Shown piece after piece: positions 1 through 13,700 of a stretch of 64,000 nt of DNA. The number at the start of each line of letters is the position of its first letter. Positions within the stretch are counted from its first letter, which is position 1. This DNA comes from Tigriopus japonicus (taxonomy: Eukaryota > Arthropoda > Copepoda > Harpacticoida > Harpacticidae), in contig JAAGOF010000250.1 in assembly GCA_010645155.1 (NCBI GenBank), positions 422,747 through 486,746 of the forward strand. Reading direction: 5' to 3'. The notes beneath the pieces are model-generated. The model did no database searches. It saw only the letters and a list, made by a program, of their open reading frames with translations, and had not been told where the DNA came from. A program made the position numbers and the translations under genes.

Positions 1-256
1 TTTGGACTTGACGTGTCTAATTATTTTGATACTTTTCACTCATTCAAATACTACAGTGACGAAAAAGCTTGGCTTATGAGTTTGATTTCTTTTATCAAAG
101 AGTTTCTTGTAATAAAAAAGCCTTTTTAAAGCTTTTTTTTTCTTTATAAGCTGTTCTTGTAAAGTTTTGCGTTGAAAGATATTTATGGAGGGCCAAGTGA
201 CGGATTTAATCAATAAACTAGGTAGATTGAACCCAACAACTCAGCTATTCCATACT
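1..256. other. Unassigned sequence left of a hAT insertion
   Basis: No gene or repeat boundary was recognised. Positions 185-264 are open in one + frame up to the hAT insertion and the target site continues at 1067. The interrupted sequence could therefore be an older decayed coding repeat, but I cannot name it. Confidence 0.3.
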
Positions 257-1066
257 CTTACTGACAGGGTTGCATCGGAGAAAAACCCGCCCGGGGTTTT
301 CGGGCGTTTTTTTAAGTTTTTCGGGTTTTTTGATATTTTTTTTTCAATATTATTAACTCTTCATATACTCTACTTCCTATTAGACCATATTAACATATCA
401 CATCTGAGTTTTGACGATACACAACATATTTATAACTCGATTTTTTTCGCAAGAAACATCAACCTTTGACATTTTTTGTCTCGATTACTTAAATCCTGCG
501 GGAAATTATTTGAAATAAATATTTTACACACTTTCACTGTACTTTTTCAAAGAATTTGGTTTTTTTCAAATTCTAGAATGATTTGTGTAAAGCAAAAAAT
601 GTGTTCTTAAGGAAGCCTAAGGTTTAAAAAGAGAAATATTTTGCGACAAAAAACATTACCCAAACATATATTTGGCCAAATTTGACACTTTTATGTCAAC
701 AAGTAACATCTCAAGCCAGAAAATGGCAACTTGATAACAACTTCCGTCGCATTGAGTGCAACTTTTAACAATATATTGCAAATTTAGAGCTAAAAGCCTG
801 CAACTTGTAGCCAAAAAAAAATAACTTTATTCAAGCCCTATTTATAACATATCCCCATACATAATTCATATCTTCTTCAAGAGTTTTAGGAGATACAAGA
901 TCGACGAGTATTGAATTTAAGTCGCATAAAGTCACTCACAAAGCGGTTAGCACAATTTTAAGGGACGAATTAGGGGCTTTTAGGGCAAAAAGGAGAAAAA
1001 CCCGCCCGGGCGGGTTTTTCGGGTTTAATGTCAACCGGGCGGGATTGAAGCAACCCTGCTTACTGA
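257..1066. mobile_element. Non-autonomous hAT-type element with 8-bp TSD
   Basis: The element proper is 265-1058 (794 bp). It starts CAGGGTTGC and ends with the reverse complement GCAACCCTG. It is flanked by identical 8-bp copies of CTTACTGA at 257-264 and 1059-1066, the duplication size typical of hAT transposases. Both ends carry GC-rich subterminal blocks built of CCCGCCCGGG, standing out from an AT-rich interior; 996-1019 is a perfect 24-bp palindrome. No transposase frame is present, so movement would need a transposase in trans. The class call is inference from the TSD length and the CAGGG end. Confidence 0.85.
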
Positions 1067-1487
1067 GTACCTTAGTCACTCGTGATGTGCTTCGAGTTCT
1101 ATTTTTACGTAAAAATTGGAAAATTGGTCCTCGTTCAAGTTTTTGGGTTAAAAGCTTACCACAGCCAGATTTTTTGAAAATAAATATAAGTTAAAATAAA
1201 TAAAAGCTTGTATAAGTTCTTTTGAGATTCACGAAGATGACAAGGGTTTGGGCCTCATAGGATGGGGGCCTCAACTCCCATGCTCGGTGAGTTTGCGCTC
1301 CCATGCCCACTTCATTGCATTTGGTGGTGGACGGGCTCGATCAGCGATTCAAACGTCCGTTCACGTTCCACGTTCCGTTGCGGTGCGTTCAAGTTGGATC
1401 TCGTTCGTTGACTTGACCGTTGTTCGTTCGTTGGCAGAGCGGCTTTTGAATACGGATTTTTTTTTTTGAATAAGTGATTGAAGGAAG
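1067..1487 (+). promoter_or_regulatory. Upstream region and 5' leader of the dynamin-like gene
   Basis: This stretch lies between the hAT element and the start codon. It turns from AT-rich to GC-richer after about 1240, as expected near a promoter or 5' UTR. A TATAAG at 1211-1216 is the only TATA-like motif seen, and its use is unproven. An in-frame TGA at 1479-1481, three codons before the ATG, rules out N-terminal extension within this exon. Confidence 0.4.
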
Positions 1488-1735
1488 ATGTCGGGTCGCG
1501 TTCGTCAAGGTCACTCTCACCATCATCGTGCCACGGCCAATGCCAATGTGGATGCGGCCACCACCACGGTCAATGAGCGCATCTTGCGCGAGTGTCATAC
1601 GCTTTACACGGACGAGACCAACGGCATGATCGCCATCGCCCAAAACGTGGATCTCAAGTTGTTGGCACCGCGAAAAAAGATCACCATCATGCTCATCGGC
1701 AACCATTCCGCCGGAAAATCGTCCTTTATCAATTG
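1488..1735 (+). CDS. Dynamin-like gene, exon 1 (P-loop)
   Basis: Encodes residues 1-82 plus two bases of W83. A His/Ala/Thr-rich N-terminus, unlikely to be folded, precedes KKITIMLIGNHSAGKSSFIN, the beta-strand and P-loop. The donor is AATTG/GTAAG. Confidence 0.93.
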
Positions 1736-4700
1736 GTAAGAAGAAAAGGCGGAAGAACCAAAATCCGTCCATCCATGCATTGGCCTTTTGAAAGGGTCAA
1801 AGGAGTCGATTTGGACCCTAAGAATATCATGAGAGTAGAGGGGATAGAATCCAAAGGGTTTAGGAACGCGGATCGATTTGTCGGTCAAAGTTCATTTTCG
1901 ATACGTGATCCATTTTGCCTCGAGGGTCTGTCAAAGAGTTTTCCACGTGACGGTCTGAACAAACCTTACCCGCATCATATAAAGGTTTAGACGGGGCATT
2001 TGCATTCATGAACGGCAAAGAGGCGGGATATTTTCTTAGTTTTAAACCCAACGTACCCTTGCCAACCTAACCTCACTCTCACGACAGTCGATCCCCATCC
2101 CTCACTTTTACGGGGTTTGGAAATACCAGTCAACATTCTTGGCTTGAAATCCTATTGTGAATGCATGGGAGTTATCCTCTCTCAAATGTTAAATTTCGGT
2201 CTAAAGCCTATCGCTTTGATCCAAAACCTTACACTTATGATAGATGCGGGGCAATTCTACACGAGAGGATTACCTGCAATTCAAAGTAATCAATCAGCAA
2301 TTGGAATTCTTTTTCTATACAAGGAAAGGCAATAGTTTGACCAGAAGTCTCACTTTCTCCATATTTATTAGATGATAAAGGCGTTTAGTTGAAATATTCG
2401 ATGGGATTCAATTTGATTGACCCTTTCTATGTCTCTACTGTACTTGGTGGTTCATTGAATTTTGCGAAATTCCTATCCTTGTCAGGACAAACTGAAGGCG
2501 TTATTGGCTCCGTGGAATTGATTCAACTCGATTCTGCGGTTTTTTATCTCCTTCTCGCCTAATTCGTTAGAGAAGAACCTCTATCTGAAGAGAAAAAACA
2601 AAATATAGAGATAGGCAAAAAGTCAAGTTCATGACTTTGTTTGATCAAAGCTTTTAAAAGAGACATTTGCCTTGGTTTTGCGCATGTATTTTTCCGTCTT
2701 TGATTGAACTTTAGTCATTTTGAAGAATGGAAAAGACCATTGCCTAGGGAATATTTCAATGACTCTAAAAATAATATTGAAAAAGTGACGATTCAATTGT
2801 TAATTTTGATCTGGAAGTTGATTTGAAACTTGTTTCTTTTTTGCTATTTTTCAACCATTTGAATAAGCACATTTTTTCATCCGATTTTATTGTCTTCCAA
2901 GATCGCTCTGAAACGATAGTATCTTAATTCTTTATTAATTTACCACGTGTCAAGTCAGGAAAATAGTTTTTCCGAGCTTTTCAGAGGCGCTCATTATATG
3001 ATGTATCACAAAATTTTCGTATTACAGTTTGGAACGAATCGATTCCTTTATGTGATATTGAACTAATCCGGAAATAGTTGAGCTCACCCTAAGTTGAAAA
3101 CCAGATCAGATTCTTATTTTAGCTCGCATGATGAATTAGAGAGCGGATTCGACGTACATCTCTAGTAAAAATATATGCAATGGAGCAAGTTAGTCGGCGG
3201 AGTTGTTGTGAACACACACAATTTTCACGCCACCTGCGTTTTCAAGTTCAAGCTAGATTGAAGTGAAGATTCATTGACTTTGATTGTGGCCTAAGAGCCA
3301 TTCCATTGTGTTCTTTCTCCTCTCCTCTCATCTCTGATATTGAATAATTGAGGTCCTCATTGAGACTTGCCGTAACAGCTTTTGGAAATGCATCTTTGTT
3401 TGTCATACTCTTAAAAAGATGTGTTGAAAACCTTTTGTTTAGCGACAAAAATGCTGTTACTCTCTTCACTTGACTGGCATGGAGAAGATACTTTCATTTT
3501 GGTGTTAAAGGCTAGCAATTATGCACATAGATGCATTTCTGTTCGCATGATTATTTTGGAGCTGAGGCAATCTCCAAATTAATGTATTTAAATTGGAACG
3601 GACCTGCTCTAGTGTGCTCTACTGTAGTCTTTTTCCGTCTTCACTTTCGTTTTGCATGCGCAGTATGCGTTTCACAAATGAAAGTGTGCGCATTCAATGG
3701 AACTCTAAGGAAGTCCTGTGTTTTTGCCAATTACTAGACCACTTGAACACTCGTGTTCCTTTCATTGCCATTTTTTTGTGGTTGGCAGGCATGTGTGAAA
3801 TGTCCTGTACACAAAATTACATTCCCATACGGAACATTATCCAACATAATATTGTTCAAATAAGTATTATTGGTGCACGACATTAGAGCATAGCTTTTCT
3901 CTTAGGTAATACATTGGATGTCCTGGCAACCCAGATTTGCTGAACAATGATATGGAATTGGATCTCTATCTGACAAATTGGCCTCGCAATATCAAAAGAA
4001 CCATAACAGTAATATTAAAAGACACCAAACCGATCATATTTCGTTTTTACGAAACCAACTGGGAAAAACAAATATGATAGTATCTTATCCGAGTCAAGGA
4101 TTTATTCCTTTTTTCGTCAGATTTTCCCAGAATGATCTCCTGGTCAAATCTGAGACAGTCAAAACATGTAAGGATTTGCGTGTAACATACGAAATAGCTT
4201 AATGAACAAATAGAATCTTAAGTGTGAAAGGGCATCTCATACATGAGGCTGATATTATCTTATTTTCAAGTCCAGAGACAGTTCTACAAAGATGTCTGAA
4301 CAAGTTGATCGCTCAGCCTCATCTGGAATATATCTTTCGCCCATTAGGTCCCAAAAATAAAATTATTTGATCTTTTAAGAGTATTTCCGAACCATGTTTT
4401 CTTCTGATTTTAAAGGCTAACTTCACCCATCGGAGAGGGTCTACTTGAAACTTGAATTGTTCGAATCATAGTGTTTCTCTGTATTCGGCTATTTGGTAAC
4501 TTTACTTGCTACACTCTACTCTGCGTATGGAACATGTGGAAAATGATCTTCTTATGTACTTTGGAGACAGCTTTAAAGAAATTTTGTTCAGCCCTACTTT
4601 TGCATTTTACAATTCCAATTTATCGGTAGACAAACGTGGAAAAAAAACCAAATCATAATTAAAGAATGAAAACGAATAGCCTTGAGATGAGTCGATACTT

Positions 4701-7700
4701 TGGCAAAAAGGAAAGAACGAAAGTGAATCGCATTTGTTTGCAAGATTCTAAAAAGCTCTTTCCAGTTATCTACGTGGAACACAAAAGGGACATTTTAAAT
4801 GTGTCCTTGGTTGGTCGTTCAAGAGTTAGCAAGTTGTCCCATGAATTTTTATGTACATAAATTCCACTAATCCTAATTTCACCAATGCTTTGGTGGAGAC
4901 GGAACCAACCACGCCTGCTGAAACTGTACGTATTACAGTATGAGGAAAAACGCATTTCATTACTCAATCTTCGTAGAGGTTTGTTTGGCCAGAGCTTTAG
5001 TCTAACTGTATTATGAAGACATGTACCCGCCAAAGCTCTAGATTTAGATGGCCATTTATTTGGAGCCACCGCAATCAAAACATATTAAGAAGTCAATGCT
5101 TCTGAGCTAATGAGATTGGGCCCCTAATCCGTAATAGACTCGAACGGCATGTAAATGTTATGGCTATAACCAAAGTTTCTCTCCTGGAATGAAATGAGAG
5201 CCTTTCTGTGTGTGAATAGGTAGGGAGGTGGGTGGTTGGGTGCATGGGAAAATTACATTGTGCATCCTCTGGCATGCATTTTGGAGCACGAATGGCATTT
5301 CCCAATGTGGTCACCAATCTTGATGAACGGCCGTTGTGTGTTTTCACCAACCTACCTATAATAGCTGAATCTCCATCTCAGTACTACATGTATCCCATTA
5401 AAGCCTGAACAGTTTCTCATTAGCACGTTGGAGGGTGGCGGGTGTTTGCTCAATGCGAATGGGAACATTGGACACGTTCAATTTGTCCAAAACTTGGCTT
5501 GGCAGCCAAGACATTCGATTGAAAAGGATAGAGAATCAATCTCTTCCTTGAGGAGAGACATGTGAGGTCGATTTCTGGTCTCTTCTTGACCTGTCTACGC
5601 TTCTTAGCCACCGCCAACATTTGCTTCGCGAGTTTTCCTCACTCAGTTGTCAGATTACCTCGTCCACTCGTGTTTGAAGTTTCTGAAATATTTCTGCCTG
5701 AAAAGTGTTTTCCTTTTGGATTCGGAGCAAGGATACGTCCCTTATTAGCAATGGCGATTCTAGGTCAAGTAACTTTTTATTTTAAATCCTTCATAGAAGC
5801 GAGCCATCAGAACAGATGAGTAGATAGAGAAGCAAGGGGGGACATGCGTCAAGCGGTTTTGCGGCAAATCGTTTGGTGCTCTCGCCATCTTTCGGTAGTC
5901 CGTTTGTTTTGAACCAATGTGTTCGTTCGAAGCGAAGGACGACTCAACCAACCAACCAACCAACCAAGCAAGCAACCAGGTACAGAGCTTGTGAGTCCAT
6001 GAACATCATTGTGGTGGTGGTGTGCGTCTTTTTGTCTTGGTGTCCGATTGTCGGATACAATGGCAGGCTGGGATGAGCTTTCCGTTGGATTTGGAGCCGA
6101 AACACGGACAACTTTCAGTCTTACTACGGTGGTTCCTCAATCAACCTGTTGTCTCATCATACAAATTGCTTCGTCCAATTGCGGTAAGGACTTTGGAAAT
6201 GTACATTGATTCAAGATTCGATACAAGCAAATGTGAATGAGATACCCCAGAAATATCCGTTTTGGGTGGGTTCGTTTGACTCTCTTTCGCTCAAATATTG
6301 ACTCGGATCGAGCATTCTTGGACCAAATTGTGTTTTGGCTTTTTTTTGTTGAGCGCCTTAGTCCCAAGTTGGATGGCAGTAAACCATTCAGGATCTCGAT
6401 ATTGTCGAGCAGAGCAGCATATCCAATGGAGGACGAAGATCGAGAGAGATGCTTTTTGCTGTGACCACAATCGCCTGTTTTTCTTCTTCTCGAACCAAGT
6501 TTTTAGCCTGAAGGTGTTGTTGATAGCGGAAAGTTTTCGTATTTCCCGCCATGGCTGTCGCCCAACTTGTCACCATTAGAGGATTGGGTACCTATTCTAC
6601 GTGAGGTTTCCTCGCTTTTTCTGAAAAGGCTGTTCCAATATTCCGGTTGCCATCTATCCAATTTTATAGGCAGGAATCGACACTCGACTCAACAACATGC
6701 TCCAAAAGCCAGTATATTTGGCCCTACTGAACATTTTTTTAGCAAACCCACGCTATTTTCAACCCGTTTCTTGACTTGTTGCGGGTAAGAAGTTTCTAAA
6801 GAGGCATTTATCTCCTTGAGAGTGTTGTTTTGCTGGGAATTCGAGAAGAAACTTGTTTTGGGCTCTGACTTGGCAATTTCGCGACAGCAACTTGAGAAGG
6901 TCTCTTTAAGTTTATTTTGCAAATGAATCTCGTCTCTTGACACTAAGGAATTTGGTCGTCTGGAAAACTTTCCTCCAGATAGTCCTTGTATGTACGTAAC
7001 AATCCTTGAAAGCAAACGAGCTCGCAGTGTAATCGTCGAGCCAAATCCAGGGATCAGAATCGATGTACTGCCTTCTACCTTGAGGCGAGTGAAACTTATT
7101 TGTCTGTGATTGCCTTGTACATAATCGAATATCAAACCATGGTCTTTTAACGCATGACTAATCTGCTTGAAACAGACCAAACATATGTATCCCACGACGA
7201 TAATATCCGTCTGATAGGCGTGAACAAGGTGATGCGAAGTGGTCAGACTTTCATGCCAAGAACCTCGATTTATCAAACCTGCTCGCCGTTGCACTTTCCC
7301 CCTTTAATGGACGGACACATATGGTGTTGGTCGGAAGTTCACTCCTCCCGACCAGATGACTGGAATACCAAATCCACCTACCTACCAACCGTTCAACCCC
7401 GCTAGCTAGTAGGAGTCAACCTTGCTCGGCTCTCCCAGATATATTAGCGAACTTGTTCCATACATTAGTGACAGGAGTGCCTTGGCCTTAGTATTACCAA
7501 CATCGCCCAACTTCCAGCTGGTCAGGCTCGCTCATTCTCTGCCTGTCCCGCATACAAATGAGTGAGCGGACTTTGATTCGTCTTGCTCTTGGCCTTTTTT
7601 AGGTACATCGAGGAACATGTTCAACGCACTGGTGTGGCCATCGAAACCCAAGGCTTTTCTTTCGTCACTAGTGGACGCAGACGGGAATCTCTCACGGTAA

Positions 7701-10700
7701 GAAAGATGGAAAAACAAAACCGAGAGAAATCGATTTGAAATGTGTCGTCGTCATCATCATCATCATCATCATCATCATCGGTGCTCCCGTGAAACACTGC
7801 CCGTAATCTATGTCTTTTCTGAGTTTGAACGCTCTTTTTTTCTTTTTTTCCACCATGCATAATAAGTGAAATAAGGAATGACAGATGGTTGGACAACCGG
7901 GGAAATGTTGGAAATATGTTCCACCACTGTATGGTAGATTTTTTTTTGTGGAAGACTTGTGATGCTCTTGACACTTTTGGACACTTGAGAGTTACTGGAG
8001 AGCGGTACATTTCTAAACACAGGGGATTCATTAGATAAAGTGAAATGGGCCGAGCGAGAAGCTCTTCTAAAACGCACTTTTTGACGGCATCAGAAAAGCC
8101 AGAGTATAGTGAGGGGAGGCGCTGATAAAAAGGAAGTCATTGCCCAACATCTAGTATTTTTACGAGATTCATCTTCTCTTAACTGGACCGAAATTGAGGC
8201 CCATCGGTCTAAGGAAAGAAATGGCCCAATCAAAAGAACTTTTGATGGGTTAATAAGTTTCTGCAAGATCCAAGAAAGTGGAGATTCCGTTTGTTGGCCT
8301 GAAGGATGTGGGGTTGTAAGAACAATAAGCCCAGGATTTTAGCGGATATGGTGGCTTATCTTAATTTAAATTCAAAGGACTTTTTTTCCGCGGTGGTCTG
8401 GTGTTTTTTTTTTCGCGAGCCAAGTGCTAGTCCAACCATTTGATGGCTCTGATTCTCGCCGATTGTCTCATTTTGCGGTGTGAGAAGAATCAATTTCACT
8501 CAGGTGGACAACTGCAGTCAAAGTCCATGTACTGCAAACGACATCACCGAAACGGATGATGATGATGATAATAATGATGATGAGGGGGCTATTTCCAGAG
8601 GGTTTCTTTCTCCCAATTGTCATTGGAGCGTTAATCCTCGGTTCAAGGCTAGACTATTGATCCCAAGCATTCGGAAACGTGATGTGCGATTTGGCTCGGC
8701 GATGTCAATTGGCCAAGCCGAGACTTACTTGGCTTTTGTCGCCTGAGAACGATTCTCAGTCCCGAAAAGATGATCATGATGTTTATGTTTCGGCTTTCAG
8801 GGCAATGCCACTCTTCACCTGTATCCACATTTCCAACCACTTTTGGATTTCCCAGGTAAGTCTTGCCTTGCCGTTCATTGTGCTTTTGATCCGTTAACGG
8901 TGTGTCATTCATTTGTGCTTTGTCAGTGGTAGCGGATCGTCGTGGCCTTCAAGGTAATTTTGTTGTCAACTAGTTTGGAAACGCGATCATTCAGATCAAA
9001 GAAATGCATTCGCCTTCAGACAAAGTTATCAATGAAATGGTGCCATTGAGGTTTACCACGAGCAGATTTATTCTGACCACGAGTTTTCTGGCTCCAAAAG
9101 GTGTTGCAAACGGGAGATCTAAGGTTAATGGTGTGCTTCTTACCATAGCTTGACTTTTTAGCAGACGACAACACGTGTTGCTAGAAATAAGTGTACAATT
9201 GGACTCGTTGTTGATGAAAAAATTACCAAAACAAAATGCAAGAGATCTATGCAATTCAGCTTTGAATTCAGGAGGACCTTAGGATCAATGCTATGTAGAT
9301 TTTAAGTTTCTTTGCTATTTACAAATATGTATTTAGATGTATTTAAAACCAAGAACAAACTTTTCTTGAAATATTGTGTTTGGAAATGTTTGATGAATAA
9401 TAAAAAATAATGAAATTCCAAGTGTAAGTAACAAAAAAATGATTAACTGACGTCCTTGGTAAGATAGTTTTAATAGTTTCAACTACTTAAAATACAAAAA
9501 TGTTAGGTTAGGTTAAGAAAGGTTACGTTAGTTTAGAAATGTTAAATGCTTGAAATTCAAGTTTAGAACCTCGAAACCTCAAGGAGTTAAAGGATAATAC
9601 TGTAGATAAGACAAAGAAGCTTCAATCTGACATGGTTTTGATTCCTAAGACCTTCTGAGTTCAAATCTGTATTACATATAGATCTCCCTTGTTGTTCAAA
9701 AGAATGTTTTTCAAGAACATGTGTTGTCAACTACCACATATTCCAGAGAAAGCTTGTTAAAAAAGATGGGTTTGAAATTCAATCGCAAGTCAGGTTCTCA
9801 AAAGATTATAGAGTGAAAATTTCGCCGAGCATGTGTCGGTCGATTCTGTCAAAGATGACGCTTACTGACCAATCGTGACTGAATTTAAATCATCGTTCTC
9901 CGACCTTTCAAGTATCATCTCGAACTTTGAAGGATTTTCTCGATACCAAGAAGATTAAATGAAACTCCGTTTATAGGAGAAGTCATCTGTACGTTTTCTC
10001 TTTGAGCCTCTCAGGAATGATATTAACACCTCGGCCATTAGAAAAGCCTGCCCAATCGAATCCAATTCATATTTCAGTAGAATTCTGGAAAAAAAACTTT
10101 TCGAAGAAATCCTTCCATATGAATGATAGTCCATCCTACCAAAAGTTCGGCAATTTTCGGCCATGCTAGAATTTAGAAACCCAAAATATGTTTGCCTTCC
10201 CATTGTGTACAAGTTATTTGGCTTTTAATTGTATTTGCGCAATTGAACATGGTCACCGAGCATTTGAAAAATTCCTCGCAAAAGCCATTTGAGACGTGGT
10301 TTGACTGAAATTAACAACCGTATAGAAACCGCACCAATAATTCTCGTCGGGAATTTCAACAACGTTGGAATCGAGTTGTCGTCGAGCGAGGCCTTTAAGC
10401 CACAGCTGGTGCATGGTTTCAAATACCAAGGTTACTACTGCACAACAACAACAACAGCAACGACCACCAAGGCGAAAAAACGGTCCTTATCGGATGAAAT
10501 GGAATGTCCTGAAAGAACACATTTACTTATTTGGCTCTCAATAAGGAAGAGTAAGATAATTTCCATCTGCCATTCCCCCCCTCACCACTAACAGGAACTT
10601 GTTGAGCTTTAATCAACCTGAGTGAGTGTCCATTACTTCTATTACTCTGCCTGCTCGAGTGTTAGTTATCAAGTGAAACCAAGTAACGTGGTCCACACGT

Positions 10701-13700
10701 GTGTACATATGTAGTACGTGGTGCATTGAACATATTTGAGTGTCAGCTTGGAACTACAACTACTACTACTACGAGATTGCCCCCATTTGGCACTTTTCGC
10801 ATCGGAACAAATGTCAACTGACGGAGATCGAGAAAAAGGAGGAGGAGAAGGACAAACGGACGGAGAAACTGTGATTACAGACTAGTAAGTGGTGAAACGG
10901 TCGGATGTGGAATAGTGTTCGAGACGACAGTGATAATGAATTGGATCTCGGAGATGAGGAGGATGAGCAAGAAGGCGAAGAAGAAACACTGAAGACGCTA
11001 ACCATGATCAAGAAGAAGAAACTCCCCTTTGATAAGAGAATGTTTTGTCCTTAAATACGAATCCGTTTTGGCCTCCACGATTCAGTGTCAAGTCAAGAAC
11101 AACATTGCCGAGAAGCATCTCCTGCCCTCCTTCCTTCAAGAGCGTGTGAACAGAGGAGCCAAATCCACGCAATTCTGATCTTATGTGTAAGGAGGATCGT
11201 TTGTGTTATCGAATTTTGGTTCGACAAGCCCAGCGGAGCCAACACATCGAAGGGGTTTATTGAGATTCAATAACACAAGCCATTTTCCTTGCAAATTCAA
11301 AATTCATCCACTGTAGTTATTGCGTTTCTTTCCTCTTGAAGACCAAGCCATCATGTCTTTGGTAGCCCAGCTTTTCAAAGGGATTGGCTAGCGTGAATCT
11401 ATGGTTGCTAGCTGCCCAGTGAAGGGCTGAGCTCCAACAGACCCATAAACCATCGCGACTATTCTCCCTCCGATCCGTGTGGGAGCTCTCATCGGAAACT
11501 TTCGGCCTTTGGAAGCGGCAATCACGAACCAGTCCGACGCCTCGGTTGTCGGCTTTGTGATGATCCTTTTGAATCCCTTTCAAATTGTATTTTCATGATG
11601 CCATTACGACTTTGGACTGACACTAGGGGGCCATTTCCCAACAACCATTGGTCGAGTTGGGATGTCATATGGAGCATCCTCACGTCAACTTCATATTTTT
11701 GCGAGGGTTCTTTTGTAGTTGAAAGTTGAAGATAGACCTCGTTGTGACACTTTGTTGATGGCAATGGAGCAAAATTATGCTATTTTAGCTTTTATTACCT
11801 TTTTGAAGGGTCAGAAATTGATTTCATGTCTGAAATGCGTAGGTAGAATCAGTTCGTTTAGATCGTTCAAATCACGAGGTTTTCCTCAAGTGCGAGAACA
11901 TTGTTGCAAAAAGAGATACCGTTATTTTTGGCTTCTGTACAAGGTCTAGCTATGTTTGTCTGTAGAGTGTCACAAGTTTTTGCCCATTTATTTTTTGTTT
12001 TGATCTCGTTGAAGATGATTCTCCAAGAAATGTGCTTGTTTTCAACTGTCTCCATTTTTCCAACGCTACAACTTGTTGACTCTCCTCGCTCTTCTAAGGA
12101 GAGATGAGTGAATAAACCATTTCGAAAGAATCTCGTTTCTCTATTAGAATGGCTCCTAAATTTTCTGATGTCAACACGTTTGAGCGGTTAATTTCCGCTC
12201 ACGTGAAAACAGAGCTTGCTCCTCTAATTCAGTCTGGAAAGTGACTCTAACATTATGCAGAATGCCTATGAAAAGAAACAATCCTTATTTTTTATTTTAT
12301 TTTGGTGACAACAGACGGGCCTCAAAAGAAAACCAGTTCAAGTTTGGGTCGTAAATTGTCCGCACATTCCATTGCTTTCACCACAGTCCATCCACAATCG
12401 GTCGCTGTTGTCGTCATCCAAATCCTACGGTTCTGTGAACTGAACTTTTCCCCTGTTCTTTCGTTCCCTTTGTGGATGTAGTAAAAAAACTTGGATAGTT
12501 CTTCGTCAAGCACTCGTGCAAAGGCCGAAGAAGGCTGCTTTGTAACCTTCTTCTTCTGGAAGGTTTCGAAGAACTTTGTTTGATCGCTGGGTAACGTAAG
12601 GATCGTGGAACATTCGACGGGGGAAAAAATCAGGAACAATGCAAACTTTGGCAAGTTCTGTTGATGAAAATGGCTGTCTGTTCCAATTTGGAGTGGAGTA
12701 ACTTGGAGACAGTTCTCGTTGGATCTTCAGTTCGATCGAGTCTGTCTGTGCGGTTGCGGTGGGTCCTGGCTGGTTCCAATGGGGCCTTTTTTATGGTTTG
12801 AATTGAGGACATTGGCTTTTAGTTCCCGATGCTCTAATGTGAGAGAACGAGGGAAAGTCGTTGGAGAACGTGGGGAAAAATGGGAGAAGAAGAAGAAAAG
12901 AAAAGAAAGAAAGACGTGTTGGAGAAATTGCTCAAATATTGTTCCAAGAAATTTGTCAATTTTCGTCCAAGGGGAAGGAAGTGGATGGCACGAAAATGTG
13001 TAGTACGAAGGCTGGTGGCCAACCTTGTTCTTTGTTTACCTTTACAGCGCACACGAAATGGATGTCGCTTTACTTTCTTAATGTAGTAGCTGAACATTCG
13101 AGAATGATTTAACTTAGGATTGAGACACATTTTAGCTCTCCAATGCTTATGGATGAGATGCACCTCTCGTCAATTGTTTAACTTGTGCAAAAATATCTAA
13201 AAAAAATTGAAATGGAAACATCACGTTGGATTCAAAGGCGGTTGAAATAAAAGAGCTTCAACTAATTGTGCAAGCGGCACATCTTTTGTTCAAGGTTTCT
13301 TCGTGAGGACTTTGAAACTTTTTATCGGGGCTCCGTCGCTTCCTTGTGAATGAAATAAGTTTGCTCAAATCGTCATCCATCATGCAGTTTTCATCTCTGC
13401 GATTTCCGCAACGTCTCTCAAGTTTTTTTCGTCGCTTGAGCAACGATCCTTCTCTTTCTTTTTTCGTTTTCTTTCGCCGAAAAGGACGTGATGTCACAAA
13501 TGTCATGCTTTGTTAAATCACAACCAAGGTCATGCTAGTTTGGTCTTGGGTAAAACAATTAGATGACGCATTCATTCATTTCATCTTGATGAAACGTTGG
13601 ACATCGCAGAACATTTAAAAAACCGAACAGGATGGTGTTGACATTTTATTTGCTATTTTTGTTACCACAACAAAAGTGCAAATTTCCGTTTTGTTCATCG

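Noticed and set aside
6689..7294. 201-codon minus-strand frame in intron 1
   Set aside because: No recognisable domain, antisense inside an intron, no supporting splice or poly(A) context. A frame of this length can occur by chance in 64 kb.
7621..8031. Minus-strand frame with a run of twelve Asp
   Set aside because: The Asp run is the TCA microsatellite, and the frame overlaps exon 2 of the dynamin-like gene in antisense.
9503..9515. TTAGGTTAGGTTA, the arthropod telomere motif
   Set aside because: Only about two and a half units followed by degenerate GGTTA; too short to call an interstitial telomere.
12834..13163. Overlapping Lys/Arg-rich frames around 12.8-13.1 kb
   Set aside because: They come from a purine-rich GAAGAAGAAAAG tract within intron 3 and overlap each other on both strands.
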